Shown one piece after another: positions 43,308 through 51,467 of a stretch of 60,757 nt of DNA. A model generated the notes under the pieces. It did no database searches and was not told where the DNA came from. It saw only the letters and a program-made list of their open reading frames with translations. Within the stretch, counting starts at the first letter, position 1. Each line of letters opens with the position of its first letter. Source of the stretch: Paenibacillus sp. Lineage in GTDB: Bacteria; Bacillota; Bacilli; Paenibacillales; Paenibacillaceae. A program made the translations under genes and the position numbers. The stretch is from NCBI GenBank assembly GCA_023512345.1, contig JAILZT010000031.1, positions 1 to 60,757 on the forward strand. Reading direction: 5' to 3'.

Positions 43308-43769
43308 ATGCCGAACAATACTGTACTGCAGGAGCTTTTGAAGCTGGAAGAAGAAATCGTATTTTCTCGGTTCACGAACGAAATGGCTGTAGAAGTAGGT
43401 CTTAAACTGTATGAAACGGCCCGTGAGCAGGGTAAAACAATTACGATTGACATTACACGCAATGGGCATAGATTATTCCATTTAGCGATGGAGGGTACCG
43501 CAGCAGACAATGAACAATGGATTCGCCGGAAAAACAATGTAGTTAACCGATTCGGGCACAGCTCTTATTATATTAGTAATATGCTAAAAGAAAGTGGGGC
43601 AACCTTTGAACAGGTTTTTGAGGTGTCCGGTGCTGATTACGCAGCGCATGGCGGAGCTTTTCCGATTATTATCCGAAATGTTGGAATCGTTGGAACAGTT
43701 ACAGTATCAGGCCTGCCGCAAAAAGAAGATCACGATCTGGCTGTAGAGGTATTGAGAACATTTTTATAA
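43308..43769 (+). CDS. UPF0303 / heme-degrading (HbpS-like) domain protein
   Basis: A 153-residue protein of the GlcG/HbpS-like fold (UPF0303). Marks: ELLKLEEEIVFSRFTNEMAVEVG, ITIDITRNGHRLFHLAMEGT, IRRKNNVVNRFGHSSYYI and AHGGAFPIIIRNVGIVGTVTVSGLPQKEDH. Family members have been tied to heme binding or degradation, but the activity of this subgroup is not settled. It is a single gene with its own terminator. Confidence 0.85.
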   Translation: MPNNTVLQELLKLEEEIVFSRFTNEMAVEVGLKLYETAREQGKTITIDITRNGHRLFHLAMEGTAADNEQWIRRKNNVVNRFGHSSYYISNMLKESGATFEQVFEVSGADYAAHGGAFPIIIRNVGIVGTVTVSGLPQKEDHDLAVEVLRTFL

Positions 43770-43774
43770 AATAC

Positions 43775-43807
43775 AAAGATATGACCCTTGGGTTATATCT
43801 TTTTTTG
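43775..43807 (+). terminator. Terminator after UPF0303 gene
   Basis: Arms AAAGATATGACCC and GGGTTATATCTTT (one G-U pair) with a 3-nt loop and TTTT run. Confidence 0.88.
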
Positions 43808-43886
43808 CGCATAGCTCCTGTCAAAGGAAGGCATAATAGGTCCCGATAGAGTCTGATGTAAATGACAACAGGGGGCGTATCGGGAT

Positions 43887-44453
43887 ATGACAGTACCTAT
43901 TTTTTCGTTGGATGGATATACACTTACGGGGGTAGAGCAATACCTTTTCTACTTTATCATTTATTCTTTCCTAGGCTGGGTGCTGGAAGGAACCTATAAT
44001 CTATATAGCAAAGGGACCTTTCGTAAAGAAGGTTTTATGATGGGGCCTTTTAAGCCGATGTACGGATTTGCTCCCCTTTTTCTACTGATTGCCAGAGACC
44101 TGGCATTGCCGTTTTATCTATTTTTGCTGCTTGCGTTAATCATTCCTTCAGCCGTTGAATTTATAAGTGGTTGGTTGCTTAAGACGTTATTTCATAGACA
44201 ATGGTGGGATTACTCTGGTATGAGGTATCAGCTTCAGGGACATATATGCCTGCGTTTTTCTCTTTATTGGTGGGTTCTATCTGTAGCTTGTATATATGCT
44301 ATTCAGCCGCTTTTGGAACTACTATACCTTTGGGTGGAGCCAATTTGGAAGTTACTTCTTCCTGCGGTTGCCTGTTTGTACTTAACGGATGTATTGTGGA
44401 CCATCTGGACCCGGCGTCGCGGGGAGAAAAAACTGAAGCTTGGCGAGGGTTAA
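43887..44453 (+). CDS. CmpB-like putative ABC-transporter type IV membrane protein
   Basis: A 188-residue membrane protein with about five hydrophobic helices. The N-terminal signature FIIYSFLGWVLEGTYNLYSKGTFRKEGF followed by MGPFKPMYGFAPLFL is typical of the PF06541 (CmpB-like) family. The 'ABC transporter' label in the family name is not backed by activity, and no ATPase gene is adjacent. AGGGGG lies before the ATG. Confidence 0.82.
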   Translation: MTVPIFSLDGYTLTGVEQYLFYFIIYSFLGWVLEGTYNLYSKGTFRKEGFMMGPFKPMYGFAPLFLLIARDLALPFYLFLLLALIIPSAVEFISGWLLKTLFHRQWWDYSGMRYQLQGHICLRFSLYWWVLSVACIYAIQPLLELLYLWVEPIWKLLLPAVACLYLTDVLWTIWTRRRGEKKLKLGEG

Positions 44454-44536
44454 AATTCGTAAGTATAATTGAACATAACTGGAGTCCATATGAAATATAG
44501 TAAACTCGAACCTTATAACCCATTAGGAGGCTTTCT

Positions 44537-45010
44537 ATGCCAATGTCTGATTATTATCAAGAGTTAAGGGGAAAGGTAGGCACAGGTCTATTGATGATCC
44601 CCTCAGTAGCTGCAATTATTAGAAATGATATGAATGAAATTCTATTTGTTCGCAAGCCAGAAGATTCTTTATGGGGATTGCCATCCGGGGCTATTGAACC
44701 GGGCGAGGCTCCTTCAAGAGCATTGCGCAGAGAGGTATTCGAAGAGACTGGGTTAATGGTCAATCCAGCAAGAATATTAGGTGTTTTTGGCGGAGAGAAA
44801 TTTAAATATACGTATAGTAATGGGCATCAGGTGGAGTATCTGGTTATTGTATTTGAATGCTCCATCGTAAAAGGATCCCTGAGAAGCGTGGATGGAGAAG
44901 TGGAGGAGTTGAAGTATTTTAAAGAGAATGAAATACCTGAGCTCACAGTCCCCTACCCCCAAGAAATCTTTACTCAAGATATAAATATGAATATCACCAT
45001 GTTCGAATGA
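44537..45010 (+). CDS. Nudix hydrolase
   Basis: A 157-residue protein with a complete Nudix box, GAIEPGEAPSRALRREVFEE followed by TGL (about residues 55-77), which hydrolyses nucleoside diphosphate-linked compounds with Mg2+. The preceding LWGLPSG is standard. TTAGGAGG lies 7 bases before the ATG. Its stop overlaps the next gene by 4 bp (ATGA), so the two are co-translated. The substrate cannot be told. Confidence 0.93.
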   Translation: MPMSDYYQELRGKVGTGLLMIPSVAAIIRNDMNEILFVRKPEDSLWGLPSGAIEPGEAPSRALRREVFEETGLMVNPARILGVFGGEKFKYTYSNGHQVEYLVIVFECSIVKGSLRSVDGEVEELKYFKENEIPELTVPYPQEIFTQDINMNITMFE

Positions 45011-45471
45011 AGAAGGACATTAAGGTGAAATTAATATATATAAGCGCCGTCCTTGTTGTCATTGTACTCGGCATCAGCTCGAGAGCTTATACGGATCAAC
45101 TGCCTTTATTTATATCCAGTCATGCAGGCGATGCACTTTGGGGTAGCATGGTTTATTTAGGATTTCGGTTACTGCTAACTAGGCAAAGGTTACTTCTGTC
45201 CCTGGTTCTGAGTTTAATCGTAAGCTTTGGTATAGAATTCAGCCAGTTGTATCAAGAAGATTGGATCAACGGGATCCGATCTTCGCTGTTGGGAGGGGTG
45301 ATTCTCGGAAAGGGCTTTCTATGGATAGACTTAATTCGGTACAGCGCGGGTATTGGAATTACTTTTATCTTAGATGGTTTAAGTTTATTGTGGATTCGCA
45401 GAACTGGCGAATTCCAAATGGTTCCAAGCCAGAAAAAGACAAATCAATGCTGCAGCGAAAAGGAGCAGTGA
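45007..45471 (+). CDS. DUF2809 family membrane protein
   Basis: A 154-residue membrane protein with four or five hydrophobic helices and the DUF2809 pattern SSHAGDALWGSMVYLGFRLLL, FGIEFSQLYQEDWINGIR and GKGFLWIDLIRYSAGI. The function of the family is unknown. It overlaps the Nudix gene by 4 bp upstream. Its last 87 bp are also coding on the opposite strand (45385-45675). Confidence 0.85.
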   Translation: MKKDIKVKLIYISAVLVVIVLGISSRAYTDQLPLFISSHAGDALWGSMVYLGFRLLLTRQRLLLSLVLSLIVSFGIEFSQLYQEDWINGIRSSLLGGVILGKGFLWIDLIRYSAGIGITFILDGLSLLWIRRTGEFQMVPSQKKTNQCCSEKEQ

Positions 45472-45675
45472 ATTCGTAAGGTTTTTTCGCATTTTAATGC
45501 CATAGGCAACAAAAAACATAGCAGCTGATAACTTAGATAGGCTCTGGAAATTAGGGTTATTCGAAAAAAACGAGCTGCTAAAAACAATCGAGGATAGTAA
45601 TGAGACAGAAATTAGCAGCTTAAACCATAAAGGTTCCTTGAGGAATTGCGTGTACATAAATTTAATCCGCTGCAT
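45385..45675 (-). CDS. Small hypothetical membrane protein
   Basis: A 96-residue protein with two or three hydrophobic helices (LWFKLLISVSLLSSIVFSS, LSAAMFFVAYGIKMRK, SLLLFAAALICLFLAW). AAAGGAG at ideal spacing before the ATG at 45675 supports translation. Its 3' end overlaps the DUF2809 gene by 87 bp in antisense. The family is not recognised with confidence. The gap 45679-45944 upstream holds only A/T-rich sequence and a small AGGGAATATCCCT palindrome. Confidence 0.7.
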   Translation of the reverse strand: MQRIKFMYTQFLKEPLWFKLLISVSLLSSIVFSSSFFSNNPNFQSLSKLSAAMFFVAYGIKMRKNLTNSLLLFAAALICLFLAWNHLEFASSANPQ

Positions 45676-45944
45676 CAAGAGGCTCCTTTCACAATCTTAA
45701 AATTTAAATTTAATATAACATAGTAAAGTGAAAAATCATCGAAATATTAAATAGGGAGGGGATTTGAAGTTATGCATCCCAAAAGGTGTAACTTTTGAAC
45801 CACTACCTTGGGTTTAGTATGACTTTACTCTCATTGTAACAGTAGAGAGATTTAGTTATGATCATATCATACTAGGGAATATCCCTATTCGCATGGTGAT
45901 ATAGACATATATTAAACTCCTATACATAAAGAAGGTGCTGTGAA

Positions 45945-46979
45945 ATGAAAGTCCATGTTATGGATTTAAAACCCGGTGATCGGCTAAAAGCAGATACTTT
46001 CAATAATGTGGGTCTGCATGTTCTTGCACAGGGAACTACCATAAAAGATGCGGAAATCGCAATTCTTGTTCGACATAGTATTGATTACGTTGATATAGAG
46101 CAACGAAATGTGTCAACACTCCGGGAAAATGCGGCCTTTCGGCAGAGCTTATTAAAGGGAAGCATTGATGAAGCCATCGAGACTTATGAGTCGATCTTCC
46201 TAGAGTCATTGACGAGCGGGAAATTTACGCAGTCCATGGTGGATGACACGCTCCGACCGCTTTTGAAGAATCTTGATAATCAGGGGGATGTCGTTTCCCT
46301 TCTATTAATGCTTGAGCTAGATCACACGAACACTTACAATCACTCTCTGCAGGTTGGATTATTGTCCTATTACTTAGCGAAATGGCTTGGACATACCAAG
46401 TCGGAGAGATATGTGATTAGCCGAGCTGGATATTTGCATGATATCGGTAAAAGCCAAGTACCACAGGCAATCTTGAATAAAAAGGTATTATTAAATGCTG
46501 AACTGGAAGAATTGAAGCGGCATACCACTTATGGTTATGAAGTCATTCGTAATTCTATGGCAGATGCGACTGTACCTTTGGTTGCACTTCAACATCATGA
46601 GTTCGAGGATGGCACGGGCTATCCGAATGGAATTCTTCAAAGTGATATTCATCCCTATACCCGAATTGTTGCCGTAGCTAATATTTACATCGGCATGATA
46701 ACCTCTAGAAACTATCAACTCAAACAAAGCTTGATTACTGTACTCCGGAAAGTAAATGAACTAGGGTTCGGAAAGCTGCATGCAAAGACCGTTCAAGTTC
46801 TTATCTGGAATATGCTTCCTAACTTTATTGGTAAAAGTGTTCGCTTAAGCAACGGTGAGACTGGGATTATAGTTATGAATAACCCTACAGATATATTCAA
46901 GCCGCTTGTTCAGGTGGATGAACAGTTCAGAGATCTGGCAAGAGAACGTCATCTATCTGTTGAAGAAGTTTTCATGTAA
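45945..46979 (+). CDS. HD-GYP domain protein (c-di-GMP phosphodiesterase)
   Basis: A 344-residue cytoplasmic protein. An N-terminal ~110-residue domain (MKVHVMDLKPGDRLKADTFN) is followed by an HD-GYP domain: HSLQVGLLSYYLAKWLG, the metal motif LHDIGK, LQHHEFEDGTGYPNG (the GYP signature) and AVANIYIGMITSRNY. A C-terminal ~60-residue beta region follows. The domain degrades cyclic di-GMP, opposing the two GGDEF proteins in this window. AAGGTG precedes the ATG. Single gene. Confidence 0.92.
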   Translation: MKVHVMDLKPGDRLKADTFNNVGLHVLAQGTTIKDAEIAILVRHSIDYVDIEQRNVSTLRENAAFRQSLLKGSIDEAIETYESIFLESLTSGKFTQSMVDDTLRPLLKNLDNQGDVVSLLLMLELDHTNTYNHSLQVGLLSYYLAKWLGHTKSERYVISRAGYLHDIGKSQVPQAILNKKVLLNAELEELKRHTTYGYEVIRNSMADATVPLVALQHHEFEDGTGYPNGILQSDIHPYTRIVAVANIYIGMITSRNYQLKQSLITVLRKVNELGFGKLHAKTVQVLIWNMLPNFIGKSVRLSNGETGIIVMNNPTDIFKPLVQVDEQFRDLARERHLSVEEVFM

Positions 46980-47001
46980 AAATATGTATCGAAATGTGGA
47001 G

Positions 47002-47040
47002 AAGGACAATCCCTTTCATGGGTGTGTCTTTCTTTTTTTT
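47002..47040 (+). terminator. Terminator after HD-GYP gene
   Basis: Imperfect stem AAGGACAATCCC / GGGTGTGTCTT followed by TTCTTTTTTTT. Confidence 0.75.
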
Positions 47041-47123
47041 GTTCATTAAATAGAAAGGGTTTTTTAGCGTCACAGAGAATTAATGAGGAGTACCAGACTC
47101 CCTACAAAAAGGAGAATTTATAA

Positions 47124-48746
47124 ATGAGCGAGTATGAACCACGCAAGGTAACACTGAACCAAATTGGCTATCCTGTAAGAGGACAAAAAATCGCGGTGTT
47201 TACGGGATCGGAAAGCAGATTTGAGGTTGTAGAGGAGGTTACCAATAATGTCGTTTTTGAAGGGGAAGCAGGAAGTTCAATTAAGGATGTAGCCAGCGGA
47301 GTAATCCTGCGCAGAGGTGATTTCTCGGCTGTACAACAACCTGGGCAATACCGAATTCAACAGGGGGATATTAGATCTGCTGCCTTTAAAATTACAGACA
47401 AACCCTATCATGATCTACAACAAGGATTATTGAAAGCCTTTTACTTCTATCGTTGCGGGGTAGAGCTTACCGAAGAATATGCCGGACCATGGAAGCATAA
47501 AGCTTGCCACATGTCTGAAGGAATTGTATACGGGAAACCTGAGCTTAGACTGGATAGTTCAGGCGGCTGGCATGATGCCGGTGATTACGGGAAATATAGT
47601 GGCCCAGGAGCCAAAGCAGTCGCTGATCTTCTGTTATCTTATGAGCTGTACCCTTCAGCATTCCTAAGCCCCATTCCCATTCCAGAGAGTGATGGACATA
47701 CACCGGATATCTTATTGGAATGCAAGGTAGAACTGGATTGGTTATTCAAAATGCAAGAGGCTCAATGCGGCGGTGTGTACCATAAATTAACCACTCAGAA
47801 TTTCCCGGGACTTGATGTTATGCCAGAGGATGATACTGCTGAATTGTACTTTTCACCCGTATCGGCAACAGCTACGGGTGACTTTGCCGGTGTAATGGCG
47901 ATGGCATCCAGAATTTATAAGCCTTTTGATGAAATGTATGCACAAAAATGTCTGGATGCCGCAAAGGCCGCTTGGAGCTGGCTGGAAGACCATCCAGAAG
48001 TTACTGGATTTAAAAACCCTCCGGAAATCTCAACAGGTGAATACGGTGATGAGGAGGATTTAGATGAACGTTACTGGGCTGCTGCTGAACTATATCGCGT
48101 AACCGGTGAAGCTGCGTACCATGAGTCTTTTATGAAGCTTGCGGAACAGACCTTTCCAAAATACATGTTAGGCTGGGGGGATATGGGGGGATACGGTTCA
48201 GTGGCATATTTGCTGAACGGGGAAGAAAAGGCAGAAAATTTGCTCTATATCTCCTTAAAAGAAGGATTACTAACTGAAGCGCGCCGTCTGATGGATCAGA
48301 GTGTTCAGGATGGTTACCTGATTTCATTGAAGGAAGAGGATTATATTTGGGGAAGTAATATGCTTGTAATGAATAATGCAATGCTGCTTCTCTTGGCTGA
48401 GCATCTAAGCGGTGATTCTAACTTTGCAGACTGTGCCTTGGATCACCTTCATTATTTAATGGGACGGAATGTACTTGATATTAGCTATGTTACCGGGTTC
48501 GGTGATCAATCCGTAATGCATCCGCATCACCGCCCGTCTGTGGGGGATGACGTGATCCTTCCAGTGCCGGGTCTTGTGTCCGGGGGACCTGACCGAGGGC
48601 TTCATGATGATTACGTTATTGAACATCTGCAGGGCAAGCCTGCCGCACAATGCTTTGCGGATCATGATCAGAGCTATTCAACGAATGAAGTAACGATCTA
48701 TTGGAACTCTCCAGCAGTGTTTGTGACTGCACGATTTAATCAGTAG
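47124..48746 (+). CDS. GH9 glycoside hydrolase without signal peptide
   Basis: A 540-residue enzyme. An N-terminal immunoglobulin-like CelD_N domain (residues ~5-90, LNQIGYPVRGQKIAVF) precedes the family 9 (alpha/alpha)6 catalytic domain. Catalytic aspartates sit in GGWHDAGDYGKY (about residue 150) and the acid glutamate in YSTNEVTIYWNSP near the C-terminus. Most GH9 endoglucanases are secreted, but no signal peptide is seen here, so this one probably trims imported oligosaccharides such as cellodextrins or glucosamine oligomers. AAAAAGGAG lies 9 bases before the ATG. Single gene with its own terminator. Confidence 0.9.
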   Translation: MSEYEPRKVTLNQIGYPVRGQKIAVFTGSESRFEVVEEVTNNVVFEGEAGSSIKDVASGVILRRGDFSAVQQPGQYRIQQGDIRSAAFKITDKPYHDLQQGLLKAFYFYRCGVELTEEYAGPWKHKACHMSEGIVYGKPELRLDSSGGWHDAGDYGKYSGPGAKAVADLLLSYELYPSAFLSPIPIPESDGHTPDILLECKVELDWLFKMQEAQCGGVYHKLTTQNFPGLDVMPEDDTAELYFSPVSATATGDFAGVMAMASRIYKPFDEMYAQKCLDAAKAAWSWLEDHPEVTGFKNPPEISTGEYGDEEDLDERYWAAAELYRVTGEAAYHESFMKLAEQTFPKYMLGWGDMGGYGSVAYLLNGEEKAENLLYISLKEGLLTEARRLMDQSVQDGYLISLKEEDYIWGSNMLVMNNAMLLLLAEHLSGDSNFADCALDHLHYLMGRNVLDISYVTGFGDQSVMHPHHRPSVGDDVILPVPGLVSGGPDRGLHDDYVIEHLQGKPAAQCFADHDQSYSTNEVTIYWNSPAVFVTARFNQ

Positions 48747-48757
48747 TAACCCTATAA

Positions 48758-48797
48758 ACCGCCTAATATGTGTAAAGCATAGAAGGCGGTTTTTCCA
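48758..48797 (+). terminator. Terminator after GH9 gene
   Basis: Arms AACCGCCT and AGGCGGTT with a 19-nt loop and TTTT run. Confidence 0.85.
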
Positions 48798-48911
48798 TAC
48801 CCTAATTATCCCTCTATAGTTTATAATACAAGTAGATGTTTGACGATTTTTGTCGAAATGTAGAATATAAGCACTGATTACGGTGTAGTAGAGGTGAAGG
48901 GGGTTATGTTA

Positions 48912-50492
48912 ATGCCTAAGCGGGAGATCAGGGGTCAAAGAAATAAATTAAGTTTGACTACACTGCTTATAGGATTAGTATCCCTGTCTGTACTTCTGAC
49001 GTCAACGATACTTCTTATTGCTTCTTATGAATCCAAGAAACAAGCATTGATAAACACTACTCTTCAATTAAATTATACCAATGCTGATAAAATGAGCCAA
49101 ACGATTGATTCTTTATTCAGGTCGATGCGAACCAGCTTGGAATATTCCGCCACAACTTTATCAGGCAAAATCAATATGAATACGGATGTCCGGGATGAAT
49201 ATCTAGAATTGCTCCGTAACAGCAGCAATTATTTTAATTCGTTAGTGATTATCAATGAAAAGGGAGTTATTACGAATGAAGCCCCTAAGAACTTAGGAAC
49301 TGTAGGGAAACATGTAACTACAGAAACGGGGAAGAAGGCAATATCTTCACAAATGCCTTTTCTTTCCGAGCCAGATAGAGCAACAACAGGGCGGCTAATG
49401 GTGATTATGTCTCAACCCATATTTGATAGGATCGGTAATTATCGTGGAGTTATTGCTGGAACACTCTATCTTCAAGATTATAATGTGCTGACTATGATTT
49501 TTGGAAGTAATAATATGGACAATGAAGGATCTTATTATTACATAGTGGGGTCTGATGGTAAATTGTTATTCCATCCCGATAGAAACCGAATTAGTGAAGA
49601 TGTTAGTGACAATAAAGTTGTACAAAAACTTAAAAATGGTAAAAGCGGACAGGAACGAGTCACAAATACAAGAGGAGAAGACATGTTTGCGGGTTTTTCG
49701 AGCGTTCCAGCCAATGGGTGGGGGGTTGTTAAGGTTTCCTCCAACGCTTTGGTGCATAAGCAATTGAATAGTCATATCCGAAACATTCTGTGGTACATTT
49801 TAATTCCGTTTGTAATTTTATTACTGGTGGTTATTCTGATCGCACATGAATTAGCAAGGCCTTTCGTCTATCTTGCCAATCTGGTTAACAAAATAGGGAA
49901 GGAAAAAGTAGAATTTCCTGAACGAAAGCCGCATTGGAATCGGGAGGCTGATTTGCTGACAAAAACAGTTCTTCTAGCTTTGGTAGATATCCAAAAACAT
50001 ACCGATCAATTGACCCAAGAAGCGATGACGGACTCCCTAACCGGTTTAACGAATCGCAGGAATTTTGAAAGTGTTATGGACCATTTGATCAACGCAGACC
50101 ATCCCTTCTCTTTAATCGTTTTGGATGTTGATAAATTCAAATATGTGAATGATACTTACGGTCATCAAATGGGTGACGATGTATTGAGGCAGATTGCTCA
50201 AGTTATATCCACATCCGTAAGGCCGGGGGATATATGTTGCAGATATGGCGGGGAGGAGTTCGTTATTCTTTTAGCAGATACTTCATTGAAGGATGCTTAT
50301 ATAATAGCTGAACGAGTCCGAAAAGTAGTTGAAACCAGTAAAGTTAGCCATTCGCTCCTGATTACGGTATCCCAAGGCATCGCACATTTTCCTTCACAAG
50401 CCAAATCCTCAGATCAATTATTTCATTTGGCAGATCAAGCTTTATACGCTGCGAAAGAATCAGGTAGGAACAAGGTAGTAATAAGTCCTTAG
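48912..50492 (+). CDS. Membrane diguanylate cyclase with Cache sensor
   Basis: A 526-residue protein. Membrane helix (LTTLLIGLVSLSVLLTSTILLIA), a double-Cache type outside sensor (~residues 40-285, with SLVIINEKGVITNEAPKNLG and GVIAGTLYL), a second helix (ILWYILIPFVILLLVVILIA), and a C-terminal GGDEF domain with RYGGEEF. The inhibitory I-site RPGD lies five residues before GGEEF, so product feedback should work, unlike the cyclase at 4168. The frame opens at GTG 48894; AAGGGGG is best placed for the ATG at 48912, with 48906 possible. Confidence 0.93.
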   Translation: MPKREIRGQRNKLSLTTLLIGLVSLSVLLTSTILLIASYESKKQALINTTLQLNYTNADKMSQTIDSLFRSMRTSLEYSATTLSGKINMNTDVRDEYLELLRNSSNYFNSLVIINEKGVITNEAPKNLGTVGKHVTTETGKKAISSQMPFLSEPDRATTGRLMVIMSQPIFDRIGNYRGVIAGTLYLQDYNVLTMIFGSNNMDNEGSYYYIVGSDGKLLFHPDRNRISEDVSDNKVVQKLKNGKSGQERVTNTRGEDMFAGFSSVPANGWGVVKVSSNALVHKQLNSHIRNILWYILIPFVILLLVVILIAHELARPFVYLANLVNKIGKEKVEFPERKPHWNREADLLTKTVLLALVDIQKHTDQLTQEAMTDSLTGLTNRRNFESVMDHLINADHPFSLIVLDVDKFKYVNDTYGHQMGDDVLRQIAQVISTSVRPGDICCRYGGEEFVILLADTSLKDAYIIAERVRKVVETSKVSHSLLITVSQGIAHFPSQAKSSDQLFHLADQALYAAKESGRNKVVISP

Positions 50493-50530
50493 GAGTGAAA
50501 TCTGCCCCAAACGTAACTTAATTCAGCAGG

Positions 50531-50558
50531 CGATCCTTTCTTTCAGGGTCGTTTTTTT
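50531..50558 (+). terminator. Terminator after GGDEF gene
   Basis: Arms CGATCCT and AGGGTCG (one G-U pair) with a 7-nt loop and TTTTTTT. Confidence 0.85.
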
Positions 50559-50652
50559 GCGTTTGTCTGTGAAAGATCCGCACCTGGGCCTAGGCAAATA
50601 CATATCCTAACTCCAGAATGATTATTAAATTGTGAAATCAGAAGGGTAGGGA

Positions 50653-51372
50653 TTGAATGTGACTTCTTATATGGATTATACATCGCCCGATATACAGTTT
50701 ACGTATGATTTGAATCAAAACACAGTCTTTAAAAAAGATCCCAGCAACTTCATTAATGAGTTGTCCATTAAGCAATTAAACACACTGGATAATTTATCAC
50801 TTCTTGATATTTATCTTAGTAAGACTAATATTATCGAGCCTCATTATCATCAAAATGCTGCAGAACTCATTTATTGTATCTGTGGTTCTATGGTTGTGTC
50901 TATTCTTAACCCATTTACGAAAGAGCTGCTTCATTTTCCTATTTGTCCGGGTCAAGTGGCGAACGTTCCCCAAGGCTGGTGGCATTATGAAGTTACGACG
51001 CAGGATAACACTCATGTCTTGGCGATTTTTAATGCTCCAGTTCCAGATACTATTAATGGCTCAGATCTTTTGCGGTTAACACCAGCCAATATACTTGCTC
51101 ACACTTACTGCCTTGATGAATCGAAAGTGAAGAACACGTTATCCCCCATTAAAGAGACAACAGTTATCGGCCCGCCTTTGGGCTGCTGTGAACAAGGTTA
51201 TTCCTATCCCAACGTTTCACATCAAGCACAACAGGGGTACGGCTCCCAGCCCTACGTTTCTCAGAATTATCCTGCACAAGGCTACTACAGTCAAGGATAT
51301 ACACAGCAGTATCTGCAACAGCCTTCTGTTCAGCAGCCTCTTTACTCACAGTACCCGGGCATACGGGAATAA
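50653..51372 (+). CDS. Cupin protein with Gln/Tyr-rich tail
   Basis: A protein of about 239 residues. The first ~150 form a cupin of the oxalate-decarboxylase type with the metal pattern HYHQNAAELIYCICGSMVV and PQGWWHYEV. From about residue 178 the protein changes to a low-complexity tail of Gln, Tyr, Ser and Pro (repeats like QGY, SQPYVSQ, AQGYYSQGY). The full catalytic metal set is not certain. The tail resembles spore-coat or adhesive proteins, suggesting a structural or surface role. The start is TTG 50653 or GTG 50659, behind GAAGGG and TAGG. Confidence 0.8.
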   Translation: MNVTSYMDYTSPDIQFTYDLNQNTVFKKDPSNFINELSIKQLNTLDNLSLLDIYLSKTNIIEPHYHQNAAELIYCICGSMVVSILNPFTKELLHFPICPGQVANVPQGWWHYEVTTQDNTHVLAIFNAPVPDTINGSDLLRLTPANILAHTYCLDESKVKNTLSPIKETTVIGPPLGCCEQGYSYPNVSHQAQQGYGSQPYVSQNYPAQGYYSQGYTQQYLQQPSVQQPLYSQYPGIRE

Positions 51373-51377
51373 AAAAT

Positions 51378-51415
51378 AAAACCTCTCAGGATTAGAACTC
51401 CTGGGAGGTTTTTGA
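51378..51415. terminator. Terminator between convergent genes
   Basis: Arms AAACCTCTCAGGA and TCCTGGGAGGTTT (one G-U pair) with a 7-nt loop, A-run before and T-run after, so it serves both strands. Confidence 0.88.
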
Positions 51416-51467
51416 AAATATCAGAAAGTATAGGATTTCATATACTTTGCTTATATTTCTCTTCTTG

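Noticed and set aside
45700..45944. Riboswitch ahead of the HD-GYP gene
   Set aside because: I looked for a c-di-GMP or other known riboswitch pattern and saw only short A/T-rich palindromes with no conserved core.
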